From Kosakonia radicincitans DSM 16656 (GTDB lineage: Bacteria; Pseudomonadota; Gammaproteobacteria; Enterobacterales; Enterobacteriaceae), in the NCBI RefSeq assembly GCF_000280495.2, contig NZ_CP018016.1:3038001-3102000 (forward strand): 64,000 nt of DNA, written 5' to 3'. Position 1 is the stretch's first letter; every line of letters starts with the position of its first letter. Positions 1 to 8,954 of the stretch are shown here, in pieces. Below the pieces are notes generated by a model. It worked only from the letters and a program-made list of their open reading frames with translations, searched no databases and had not been told where the DNA came from. Made by a program: the position numbers and the translations under genes.

Positions 1-300
1 CCGTTTATCGGCCTGTTTGGCACGGTTTGGGGTATTATGCACAGTTTTATCTCCATCGCGCAGTCGCAGACCACCAACCTCAGCGTGGTTGCACCCGGTA
101 TTGCCGAAGCGCTGTTTACCACCGCGCTGGGGCTGGTGGTCGCCATTCCGGCGGTCATCCTCTACAACGTTATCGGTAGGCTTATCACCGGCTATCGCCT
201 GCTGCTGGCCGAATCGATGACCCTGACCCTGTGCCTGCTCAGCCACGATCTGGATGCGCTGGAACAGAACTCTCATCCTCTTCTGACGAGAGCATCATAG
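1..300 (+). CDS. exbB: ExbB/TolQ-type proton channel, C-terminal part (cut by window edge)
   Basis: The reading frame is open from the first base and ends with TAG at 298-300, so only the last 99 residues are present. It is the C-terminal part of the MotA/TolQ/ExbB family: the segment starting [16 protein letters not shown] and the following hydrophobic stretch ending in [13 protein letters not shown] match the conserved last two membrane helices. ExbB and ExbD use the proton gradient to energise TonB at the inner membrane. The exbD start lies 2 bases after the stop, and tonB overlaps exbD, so the three form one operon. Whether this is the housekeeping exbB or a second, dedicated copy cannot be told here; tonB beside exbBD and a FecI-type sigma factor nearby favour a dedicated copy. 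Confidence 0.9.
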   Translation, partial: PFIGLFGTVWGIMHSFISIAQSQTTNLSVVAPGIAEALFTTALGLVVAIPAVILYNVIGRLITGYRLLLAESMTLTLCLLSHDLDALEQNSHPLLTRAS

Positions 301-302
301 CT

Positions 303-740
303 ATGGCCTTCTCCTCTCAATCCGCTGGCGGCGACGATCTGAACGCGCTTGCCGAGATCAACGTTACGCCAGTTATCGACGTGATGCTGGTGCTGCTGAT
401 CATCTTTATGGTAGCGGCGCCGCTCTCTACGGCCAATATTCCGCTGGATCTGCCGTCAACCACCTCCAGCCAGCCGACGCCTGCGCCGGAGCCAATTACC
501 GTCAGCCTGAAGAGCGATAACCAACTGTACATCGGTGATAAACCGGTGAGCCGCGAAGATTTTATCGCCGATCTGGATGCCGGAACCCACGGCGATAAGG
601 ACGCGCGGATTTTCCTGCGGGCAGATAAAGATATCGACTATGCACGGCTGATGACCTTTATGGATCTGCTGCGCGATGGCGGCTATACCAAAGTGGCATT
701 GATTGGCCTGCCCAGTGAGGCGGCGGGGAATCATCCATGA
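303..740 (+). CDS. exbD: ExbD-type biopolymer transport protein
   Basis: A 145-residue ExbD/TolR protein. It has a short cytoplasmic N-terminus, one membrane segment (about residues 20-42) carrying the conserved Asp in NVTPVIDVMLVLLIIF, then a periplasmic domain rich in Pro. That Asp is the proton-conducting residue of the family. The open frame extends further upstream, but the ATG at 303 was chosen because it follows the exbB stop at once and gives the usual family length; a longer start would run through the end of exbB. It overlaps tonB by four bases (ATGA), a sign of translational coupling. Confidence 0.92.
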   Translation: MAFSSQSAGGDDLNALAEINVTPVIDVMLVLLIIFMVAAPLSTANIPLDLPSTTSSQPTPAPEPITVSLKSDNQLYIGDKPVSREDFIADLDAGTHGDKDARIFLRADKDIDYARLMTFMDLLRDGGYTKVALIGLPSEAAGNHP

Positions 741-1594
741 CCAGCTTTATTCTCAATAATGTCCAGCCCCTGCGCGTAAAGCCGCGTGGAGAAAAGCTGT
801 CGTGGTCAATCGGTCTGCTGCTGGCGGTTGCTGTACATCTGTTAGTGCTGATATATCTGCTGCGGAAACCGCCGGCACCACCGATGGTGATGCCCAACCC
901 GGCAGCGGCACCGATGTCGGTTATTATGGCGGTGATGCCAACCACCTCGCAGATTTCCAGCCAGGAAAGCGTTGCACAGCAGGCTAGCCAACCCGTTGAA
1001 TCAGAACCGCCACCTTCGTCCGCCAAACTGGATGTGGCGGCGAAAGAAGTGAAAAACGCCGAGGTCAAAGCGGTGGTCCACGACAGCAAGCAGAGGCCGA
1101 AAGCGGAGGCTAAACAGCCAAAACCACAGCGAACCGTTAAGCCACGCGAAGTTAAACCCCTGCCCAAAAAAGTTGAGGTAAAAAAACCGGCATTAATCAC
1201 CACGCCGGACTCAGTGCGCAGCAACAGCAGCGAACGGCTTTCACAACAGAATCAGGCCCCGCAGGTCGGCGCCGCCAGTAATCAGGCCGCCACGGAGAAG
1301 CAGAACTGGCAGTCGATGATCCTCGCCCAGCTTCAGCGCGAGAAGCGCTATCCCGGCTATGCGCTGCGGATGAAACAGCAGGATACAGTGATGGTACGCT
1401 TCACTATCGACCGCAATGGCAATGTACTGGAAACTGCTATTGAGAAAAGTAAAGGTTATGTTACGTTGGATCGTGAATCGCTCCAGCTGCTGGAGCGAGC
1501 ATCTCCGCTTCCAAAACCACCGGCCAGCGCGTTTACGCAATCGGATAGAATGGTATTAGTGGTGCCAGTTTCATTTTCTATTCGCAATGTTTGA
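737..1594 (+). CDS. tonB: TonB-family energy transducer
   Basis: A 285-residue TonB-like protein. It has an N-terminal signal anchor (about residues 23-42), a long periplasmic linker rich in Pro, Lys and Gln with KPxPK-like segments, and a C-terminal TonB domain (about 195-285) beginning with the YPGYALRM motif and carrying VRFTIDRNGNV and a final VPVSFSI strand. The role is to span the periplasm and pass energy from ExbBD to outer-membrane receptors. It is longer than E. coli TonB and comes last in an exbB-exbD-tonB operon, typical of a second TonB system for a particular iron or vitamin source. The cognate receptor is not in the window and may lie to the left. Confidence 0.9.
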   Translation: MTSFILNNVQPLRVKPRGEKLSWSIGLLLAVAVHLLVLIYLLRKPPAPPMVMPNPAAAPMSVIMAVMPTTSQISSQESVAQQASQPVESEPPPSSAKLDVAAKEVKNAEVKAVVHDSKQRPKAEAKQPKPQRTVKPREVKPLPKKVEVKKPALITTPDSVRSNSSERLSQQNQAPQVGAASNQAATEKQNWQSMILAQLQREKRYPGYALRMKQQDTVMVRFTIDRNGNVLETAIEKSKGYVTLDRESLQLLERASPLPKPPASAFTQSDRMVLVVPVSFSIRNV

Positions 1595-1615
1595 CTGAAG
1601 CCTAAAATAAAATTA

Positions 1616-1653
1616 CCGCCATCGTCGTAATGCGAAGGTGGCGATTTTTTATC
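1616..1653 (+). terminator. Probable Rho-independent terminator after tonB
   Basis: CCGCCATCG and CGAAGGTGGCG form an imperfect hairpin with a three-base bulge, followed by a run of six T. It lies about 20 bases after the tonB stop. Confidence 0.5.
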
Positions 1654-1764
1654 GTCTGCGCAAAAGTGAATAAATTTAAAAAATGGGAGTGAGAAGTTTT
1701 ACTGGATAAATAAAATAACAAGGATGGAATAAAGAATAAAAGGGAAGTGATAATATATTTTAAA

Positions 1765-2271
1765 TTACGACTGATTTTTCAGCAAAACTTCCCGACAGTG
1801 CAGCACTGCTTTAACCGCATATTTCTCTACCAGGCTACGGGATACGCCAAGCTTTTCTGCTATCTGTGCATGAGTCATACCCTCAACGCGGCTCATGTAG
1901 AGGATTTCTCGAGACTTTTCAGGTAAAGAGGATAAAGCATCATCTATCTCTTTTATTTGCTGCTTATAATGCAGGTTTTCTTCCGGGGTTGGCATGTAGT
2001 TTTCAAATAGCTCAAAAGCGCCTTTGAGTAGCTGGCTACGGCGTTGTTCGGTACGAACATAGTCCGTTGAGGCATTCATGGCGATGCGAATCAAATAATT
2101 TCGCGCGTCGTCATGAGTCGGAAACTGATTAGCCAGATTAAGTATGCGAAAATAAATATCCTGCGTCAGATCCTGAGCAACCTGCCGTGAACCGGTGCGA
2201 TAGGTGATTATCCGCTGCAATGTCGGATGGAGATCAACAAACACATCGAGAATATTATGAGTTGCTATCAC
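1765..2271 (-). CDS. FecI-like ECF sigma factor
   Basis: A 168-residue ECF sigma-70 factor. Region 2 holds VAQDLTQDIYFRIL (recognition of the -10 element), and region 4 holds a helix-turn-helix with the segment MTHAQIAEKLGVSRSLVEKY (recognition of -35). The open frame runs further upstream to 2334, but GTG at 2271 was chosen because GGAG stands eight bases before it and the length then fits FecI (about 170 residues). The gene is convergent with exbB-exbD-tonB, which suggests it controls a TonB-dependent uptake system. FecI proteins are usually followed by an anti-sigma FecR gene; none is seen downstream or upstream here, so FecR and the receptor may lie left of the window or be lost. Confidence 0.85.
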   Translation of the reverse strand: MIATHNILDVFVDLHPTLQRIITYRTGSRQVAQDLTQDIYFRILNLANQFPTHDDARNYLIRIAMNASTDYVRTEQRRSQLLKGAFELFENYMPTPEENLHYKQQIKEIDDALSSLPEKSREILYMSRVEGMTHAQIAEKLGVSRSLVEKYAVKAVLHCREVLLKNQS

Positions 2272-2511
2272 CGTTATAACTCCAGATGGACAAGGATAAT
2301 TCAATATTAAACTAAATATAAACGAATTCAGCACACGACACTAATAGTATTTCCATATATAGATACTCTGAGAGTGAGTAAAGATTCGCGAAGATTTGGG
2401 CATGAGGAAACGGTATGAAAAGTACGGGCTGACAAAGACAGCCAGGATGTCCCTCTCTCAGCGCAAGTTCTGCCACATTTATAATGGGTATTTTTTCAGA
2501 GGAACAGCATC

Positions 2512-2820
2512 ATGAACGCGATAAAAGTCATTAGCATCGATCTGGTTAAATCAGTCTTTCAGATCTGCGTCTGGATGAATGACGGGATTGCAATTACCCG
2601 TAAGGTTTCCCGAGCTAAATTGCTGGACTGCATTCTCCAGTTTCCTGCAGGTTTGATCGTTGGAATGGAGGCTTGTGCAACTTCACGTTCCTGGGGCACA
2701 CTTTTCAAACAATGGGCTTTCCGTCCAACTTATCCCCACCCAGCACGTAAAAGCATTGACGCATCACCCAAAAAAGATGCGAATGATGCACTGGTAACTT
2801 GTGAGACGGCCTGTCAATAG
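2512..2820 (+). pseudogene. IS110-family transposase, N-terminal remnant
   Basis: The translated start, with SIDLVKSVFQICVW, then KVSRAKLLDCI, GMEACATSRSW and KKDANDA, matches the N-terminal DEDD (RuvC-like) domain of IS110-family transposases. The frame closes after 102 residues, whereas the family has about 300-340, and the C-terminal Ser-containing domain is not found downstream. Parts of the middle also look out of step with the family, so internal decay is likely. This is a dead fragment with no recognisable insertion sequence ends. Confidence 0.75.
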
Positions 2821-3228
2821 ACCTGTTTTAGTTCCATGTATTTTTTGAGTTCCCGGCCAAATAATGGTGCTGTCGGTATTTCTCCAGTATCAGATAGCAG
2901 GTGAGGCCACCTGAATTACAGAAAACGAGATCTGATGTTGATAGCTTTACATCTGCCTGATAATGGTTGAATTGGTTGATTTTTGCTTCCTGAATACGCC
3001 AGTCAAATCTGCCTTTCCGTTAATTTGCACCCGACATCTCGTTGATTAAAGCACGGAGTGGGATTACTGCTGTCCACAGTTCTGGCAAACAGTGAAAGAC
3101 AGAACGAATAAGAAGGCCTGCGTAAAGAAAAATGTGTCGCGGCGAGTGATGCGAATTACCTTACAACAAACACAGGCAGTGAAGAACAGCGCCGGGCGGA
3201 TTCCGGACGCTGTGAACCGACGCCATTG
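2821..3228. other. Gene-poor stretch after the IS110 remnant
   Basis: No credible gene is seen in about 400 bases. On the minus strand a short frame (about 2813-2904, containing PTAPLFGRELKKYMELKQ and then a stop) looks like the tail of a lost protein, but I cannot name the family. The stretch is probably debris from past insertions. Confidence 0.4.
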
Positions 3229-3456
3229 CTACGAAGCCTGATCCGGCTGCACCTCAGGCCATATAATAGCCTGTGCAACAATCACATCCTGCCCATTAAA
3301 CGTCGCGGCGGGGGAACCATACAGTTGATAACCAAGCGCCAGCGCTTCTGAAACCCGATGACAAAATTTAGCGTCATCCTTACCTGTCAGGAGACGGTAA
3401 CGAGGAAGACCATCCGGAGGTTCATGGCCCTTATTTTTTATTTCTGGATTGATCAT
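3229..3456 (-). CDS. DUF1737 domain protein
   Basis: A 75-residue soluble protein with the DUF1737 signature: YRLLTGKDDAKFCHRVSEAL, then GYQLYGSPAATFNG, then VIVAQAIIWP. The function of the family is unknown. A good ribosome-binding site (AGAGGAG) stands eight bases before the ATG. The gene is alone between decayed DNA and the two-component operon, with no partner that would suggest a role. The length is normal for the family. Confidence 0.85.
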   Translation of the reverse strand: MINPEIKNKGHEPPDGLPRYRLLTGKDDAKFCHRVSEALALGYQLYGSPAATFNGQDVIVAQAIIWPEVQPDQAS

Positions 3457-3787
3457 GGTAGTACTCCTCTTTCAAATTTAGCCTGTTAGGCTCTGTCGTT
3501 ATTCTCATCTTCACAAAACCGTAAAATACCACGATGGCCAGTCTGACCACAAAGCTCACGGCATGTTCAAATGCATTGTCCGGGTAATTGCGCGTGGTTC
3601 ACACCATAGATTTTCTCCCGGCAATTTCGGTTAAGGTGCATGTCCGGATGCTGGAGGAGCGGAATATCGAATCAAGAAGCATTTTAAAATGCTCTCGTAT
3701 TGTGAAAATACACGTATCAATAATATTGAGACACCGATCTGAAGGAACGATAAATCGTGCCACTACAGACTGTGGCAAACTGGAATC
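3457..3787. other. Intergenic stretch with small palindromes
   Basis: No gene is seen. It contains the perfect 16-base palindrome AGCATTTTAAAATGCT (about 3681-3696) and a small GTATT/AATAC hairpin just after it. These lie downstream of the histidine kinase gene (minus strand) and could end that transcript, although no long T run follows. Confidence 0.4.
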
Positions 3788-5095
3788 TCAGACTAAAGGC
3801 AGCGTAACCATCACCTCCAGCCCGCCGCCTGCCCGGCTGTTGACGCTGAGATCCCCGCCATGCTGCCGGGCAATCTGGTGCGCGATGGCTAATCCCAGCC
3901 CGGAACCGTTATGCCGGGCGGCAGTACCAGCTCCGCGATGAAAGGGCTTGATAATCAGCAATAAATCCTGCTCTGATACACCGGGACCGCGATCGCGTAC
4001 CGCAATTTTGGCGACATTTTGTTCCCGCCAGCTGGCGACCTCTAATCCAGTCCGGCCATATTTGGCTGCGTTTTGCATCAGGTTTGTCAGCAGGCGCATC
4101 ACGCTGACGGGGCGGAAAAGGAACACCGGCAGCGGGGCAAGGTTCAGGCTAAAGTTCTGTCCCAGCCCGGTAAAATCATGTGTCAGCTCGGTAATTATCT
4201 GGTTGATGTCACCGGGCTGAGTTAACTCCGTTGCACTGCCACGGGCATAATCAATAAATTGCTGAAGAATGTTATCAACGTCATCAAAATAACGACCAAA
4301 ATCATCCTGGGTGGATTTCCCCTGCTCACGCATTGCCAGCGACAGCCTCAGCTTGGTCAGTGGCGTTCGCAGATCGTGAGAAATACCGGCCAGCATCTGC
4401 GCCCGGGTATTCTCCATCTCAGCCAGACCATCCAGCATGTGATTAAATGTCAGGCTGACCGTCTTGATTTCAGTCGGCCCTTCTGGCGATAAGGGACGCG
4501 GCCATCCTCCCTTTCCGACGTCAGTTGCGGCCCGAGCCAGTGATGTCAGTGGCCGGTTGATGCGCCGTTGCAGGGCATAAGCGGTGAACAATGCCATCAG
4601 GGACAAAACGACTGACAGCAAAATCGCGCTTATCAGGCCAGAAAGATGGTCCGAAGGCTCCACGGCCAGCGCAATCCAGTACGGCTGCCCGGCGGTGTTC
4701 ACCTTCACCCATAATTTTTTTCCGGGTGCCTGCTCCCAGCGCAACTGAATGCCCGCCGGAAGTTGCTGATGCAGACTATCAAGAAAGACTTTCAGATAAT
4801 AACGACGATAGAACCCAGCCAGTCCCAGCGTGGGTATTTCTATGGAATGCTGTGGTGGCTGAGCAACGCCCTGCACCGCCTGCACATAGCGATCACGATC
4901 CCTGGCTGGCACCGCTGCCAGCAGCTTATCGAGCATTACGATCTGCGAGGCAATCAGCGAGGCGGCGTCATTGACCCGGGGTTTCTGGATAAAAACCAGA
5001 AACACCGCCAGCGTGGTGAATTGCGTCAATGTGACCAGCAATATCAATAGGACACTGTTGCGTGCCAGCAGTGAGCGAGGCCAGAATTTTTTCAC
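3788..5095 (-). CDS. EnvZ-type sensor histidine kinase
   Basis: A 435-residue membrane kinase. It has one membrane helix near residues 15-36, a periplasmic sensor region (about 37-150), a second helix (about 152-173), a HAMP domain (about 174-228), and a dimerisation/phosphoacceptor domain with the motif AGISHDLRTPLTKLRL, in which His240 is the expected phosphorylation site. The ATPase domain has an N box (NLMQNAAKYG, Asn342), a G1 box (DRGPG, from 368) and a G2 box (GSGLGLAI, 397-404). It overlaps the response regulator by four bases (ATGA), so the two are coupled. The pair is the last part of a minus-strand operon starting with the EF-hand gene at 10298, so it probably senses a signal linked to the RND pump. 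The ligand cannot be told. Confidence 0.9.
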   Translation of the reverse strand: MKKFWPRSLLARNSVLLILLVTLTQFTTLAVFLVFIQKPRVNDAASLIASQIVMLDKLLAAVPARDRDRYVQAVQGVAQPPQHSIEIPTLGLAGFYRRYYLKVFLDSLHQQLPAGIQLRWEQAPGKKLWVKVNTAGQPYWIALAVEPSDHLSGLISAILLSVVLSLMALFTAYALQRRINRPLTSLARAATDVGKGGWPRPLSPEGPTEIKTVSLTFNHMLDGLAEMENTRAQMLAGISHDLRTPLTKLRLSLAMREQGKSTQDDFGRYFDDVDNILQQFIDYARGSATELTQPGDINQIITELTHDFTGLGQNFSLNLAPLPVFLFRPVSVMRLLTNLMQNAAKYGRTGLEVASWREQNVAKIAVRDRGPGVSEQDLLLIIKPFHRGAGTAARHNGSGLGLAIAHQIARQHGGDLSVNSRAGGGLEVMVTLPLV

Positions 5096-5823
5096 GTTTC
5101 GCTATCTACAATCAGCATGTAACCCATGCCCCAGACGGTCTTCAGCCAGCGGGGCTCGGAAGGTTGCACTTCAAGTTGCTGGCGCAGGCGTAAAATCTGC
5201 ACATCGACGCTTCGGTCCAGCGCTTCATACTCGCGTCCTCTGGCGCGGTTCAGCAGATTCTCCCGGCTGATCGGCCGGTTAGGCGTGGTAGCCAGCGCAA
5301 TCAACAGATTCATTTCAGCAGAATTTAGTGCCAGCGGTTGATCTGCGCGGTAAAGCGTCTGACGGGTGATATCCAGGCGGTAAGGGCCAAAACAGACCTC
5401 TCCCGAACCGCTGGGTGTTTCACCACGCTGCAACGCCTGCCGCCGGAAGATTGCTTTAATACGCGCCACCAATTCCTGCGGCAGGAAAGGCTTGGCGAGA
5501 TAATCATCAGCGCCGGTTTCCAGACCAATCACCCGGTCTATCGGGTCACCGCGCGCAGTGAGCATCAGGATAGGCAACGTGTATTTCGCCGCGCGCAGGC
5601 GGCGGCAAACGGACAGACCATCTTCCGGTTCCATCATCAGATCCAGCACCAGCAGATCAAAAGGTTCACGCTGCAAATACCGGTCGAGTCGCGCGCTGTT
5701 TTCCGCCGTTCTGACTTCAAACCCCTGATCGCTTAAATAGCGTTGCAGCATGCTGCGCAGTTCATTTTCATCGTCCAGAACGAGGATTTTCTTCGCCTTA
5801 TACCCGGGTTTCGCGTCACTCAT
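5092..5823 (-). CDS. OmpR-family response regulator
   Basis: A 243-residue regulator. The receiver domain (about 10-125) has the acidic pair Asp17/Asp18, the phosphoacceptor Asp61 in VLDLMM, Thr89 and Lys111 in LAKPF. The C-terminal winged helix (about 145-240) has the DRSVDVQILRLRQQL recognition-helix region and the final GMGYML hairpin. The 5' end overlaps the stop of the RND gene by four bases and the 3' end overlaps the kinase, so all are co-transcribed. By analogy with other pump-linked two-component pairs it probably activates its own operon; no operator could be identified. Confidence 0.92.
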   Translation of the reverse strand: MSDAKPGYKAKKILVLDDENELRSMLQRYLSDQGFEVRTAENSARLDRYLQREPFDLLVLDLMMEPEDGLSVCRRLRAAKYTLPILMLTARGDPIDRVIGLETGADDYLAKPFLPQELVARIKAIFRRQALQRGETPSGSGEVCFGPYRLDITRQTLYRADQPLALNSAEMNLLIALATTPNRPISRENLLNRARGREYEALDRSVDVQILRLRQQLEVQPSEPRWLKTVWGMGYMLIVDSET

Positions 5824-8800
5824 AAATCATTCCCCCGACTGCGTCGCGCCTGCCAGGCCTCTTGTGCACGTTGCAAAACGACATAAAAACAAGGGACTAA
5901 CAGAATGGCAAGCAAAGTCGCTGACAACATTCCCGAAAAAACGGTAATCCCCAGTGATTTTCTGGCGCTGGCGCTGGCACCGCTGGAAAAGATCAGCGGT
6001 ACTACACCCAGGGTAAACGCCAGCGATGTCATGATAATCGGCCGGAAACGCGTTCTGGCCGCCGTCAGTGCAGCATCAATGATGCTACTACCGGCCAGGC
6101 GCTGCTGACGGGCATATTCGACAATCAGGATCGCATTCTTGGCGGCAAGACCGACGAGCAATAACACGCCAATCTGAGTATAAAGATTGTTAGCGATATT
6201 CAGCGCTAACAATGTGATTGCCGTACCTGATAAGGCAAGTGGGACACCAAGGATTACGCTGACAGGTAACCAGTAGCTTTCATATTGTGCCGCCAGCACC
6301 AGATAAACCAGCAGCAGTGACATGGCGAAGGCAATATAGATACGGTTTCCGGCCACTTTTTCCTGATACGACATATCGGTCCAGGACAGGCTGATATCCG
6401 GCGGCAGAGTGGCTTTAGCCAGTGTCTCCAATGCCTGCATCGCTGCCCCACTACTGTAACCCGGTGCGGGCATACCGGTGAGCGTGGCAGCCGGGTTGAG
6501 ATTATATAAAGAAGCAACAACTGGCCCCCGGGTCGGGGTGAAACTGACCAGTGTCGCCAGCGAAACCGGCTCACCGCTGGCATTTTTTACCGTCAGTGCG
6601 GAGATTTGCTGTTGCAGCAGACGCTGATCTGACTGCGCCTGCACATAAACTTTCACGCTATGGTTCTCGCGGGTGATTTGATTGACATAGCTGGCACCAA
6701 GATACTGTTGCATCGCATCAAAGGCATCACCGGGAGATACGCCCATCGCTGCCGCGCGCGTTCTGTCCAGCGTGACATTGATCTGCGGCACATCAGCGCG
6801 CAGTGTGCTGAACATGCGCGACACTTGCGGCAGTGCCATCGCCTGTCGGGCAAAATTGTCACTCACCTGCTGCAGATGTCTGTAATCACTTTTCCCGTCA
6901 TTCTCGCTCAGGATCATCTGCATACCGCCGCCGTTACCGACGCCCTGAATCGGCGGCGGCACAATCACCAGTGCATTGGCATCGGGAATTCCTGCCAGTT
7001 GTTTATTCAGGTTGAGATAGATTGAACGTAAATCCTGGTTCCTGCCACGCTGGTTCCAGGGCTTCAGGGTGATGTAAATCAGCGCCGCGTTGGACAAGGA
7101 CGCATTATTGTCGAGCGGTGACAGTCCACCGATGACCACGACGTGATCTACCCCAGGCTGCTGATTCAGCATGCCCTCTACCTGTTGAGTAACATTGGCG
7201 GTTTTTCCCAGCGAAACTGCGTCTGGCAGTTGCAGCGATACCAACAGGTAACCCTGGTCTTCCAGCGGAATAAATCCGGTAGGAATTTTGAGGAAGGCAG
7301 CTAACGCCAGCACGATCATCACCATGCCACCGATAAGCGCCGCTTTGCTGTGGCGGATTAAGCGGCGAACACCGTTGAGATAAACGTTCTCCAGCCAGCC
7401 GAAAACCTAGTTGAACTTCCGGTAAACCCAGGGCCTGGTTCCCTCTTTCACTGGTCGCAGCCACTGTGCGCTCTGCACCGGTTTCAGCGTCAACGCATTA
7501 AGAGCGCTGAGCAAGGTCGTCACGGCAATCACCAGCGCAAACTGACGATACATCTGGCCGCTAAGCCCCGGTAAGAAGCTGGCCGGGAGATACACTGCCA
7601 CCAGCACCAGGGTGATAGAAATAATTGGCGGCAACAGCTGGCGCATGGCACGCAGCGTCGCCTCGCGCGGCGTATATCCCTGTTCTATATGATGACTCAC
7701 GCCTTCGACCACCACGATCGCATCATCAACCACGATACCGATCGCCAGCACGATGGCAAACAACGTCAGCAGATTGATGGAAAAACCCATCAGGTAAATG
7801 GCACCGAACGTGCCGATAAGGGTGACAGGTACCGTGGTGGCGGGTACCAGCACCGCCCGCCAGTTTTGCAAAAATGCCACGATCACCAGTAAAACCAGCA
7901 GACCGGCAATCAACAAGGTGCTGTAGACGTCATCGACTGAACTCTGAATAAAGTTGGTGGTGTCGAATGGCAGTGAATAGTGCATACCTGCCGGCAGTTG
8001 GGTTGACATTTTTTGCATCTCTGCAGCGACTGCTGCGCCAACGTCCAGCGCATTGGCATCCGGTAACTGTGAAATAGCAATCCCTGCTGCAGGTTTACCG
8101 TCCATGGTGAAAAATTGCGAATAACTCGATGAACCCAGTTCGGCATGGCCGACATCCTGTAAACGCACCAGCCTGCCACCATCCTGGGTGCTGCTTTTAA
8201 TAACGATCTGATTGAACTGGCTGGCATCGGTCAGCAGGCCATTAACGTTAAGCGTCAGTTGCCTCTGCTGGCCACTGTCGACGGGTGGAGCGCCCAACTG
8301 CCCGGCGCTGACGCTGCGGTTTTGCGCTTTGATAGCGCTGATGACGTCATCCGGTACCAGGCTGTATTGCTGCATACGCGCCGCATCCAGCCAGATGCGA
8401 ATGCTGTAATTTCCGGTACCAAACACCGTGACATCACCCACGCCAGGTATGCGCGCCAGTGAGTCGCGCAGATGATTAGTGACGTAGTTGCTCAAAAACA
8501 GTGTGTCCTGAGCCGGGTCGCTCGATTGCAGACTATACAACTGCAAAATGGCCGTTGATCTTTTACGCACCGTTACCCCCTGCTGCTGCACCGCATCCGG
8601 CAGTTGGGAAAGCGCAGCCTGCACACGGTTTTGCACCAGGATTTGAGCCTGGTCGCTATCGGTGCCGATAGCAAAGGTGATATTCAGGGTATAGGTACCA
8701 TCGTTGCCGGTGGTGGATTTCATATACAGCATGTTCTCGACACCATTTACCTGCTGCTCAATGGGGAACGCTACCTGCCCCTGCAAAGTCTGTGCATTGG

Positions 8801-8954
8801 CTCCTGGATAGTGAGTCACCACCTGAACCGTCGGCGGAGTGATGGGGGGATACTGCGACACCGGCAACACCCATAACGCAGCAGCGCCGAGGATCAGGAT
8901 AATCAGTGACAACACATTGGCGAAAACTGGCCGGTCGAGGAAGAACTTAATCAT
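5820..8954 (-). pseudogene. HAE1-type RND efflux permease, interrupted by one amber codon
   Basis: An AcrB/OqxB-like inner-membrane drug/proton antiporter of 1044 codons whose frame is intact except for one in-frame TAG at 7407-7409 (codon 516), between KFN and VFGWLENVYL. Upstream of it (515 codons) are membrane helix 1, the first porter domain and helices 2-6, with the proton-relay Asp pair in GIVVDDAIVVVE. Downstream (about 528 codons) are helix 7, the second porter domain and helices 8-12, with the relay Lys in GLAAKNAILIVE. Both halves are fully conserved, so the change is recent: one base (CAG to TAG is the simplest) would restore it. The break falls in the cytoplasmic linker between the pseudo-symmetric halves. 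An ATG 84 bases past the stop could start a second polypeptide, but this would cut into helix 7. Suppression or a sequencing error are alternatives. Confidence 0.85.

Noticed and set aside
7325..7409. Independent start for the second half of the RND pump
   Set aside because: The ATG near 7325 has no clear ribosome-binding site and would remove the start of helix 7, so a designed two-gene pump is not supported.
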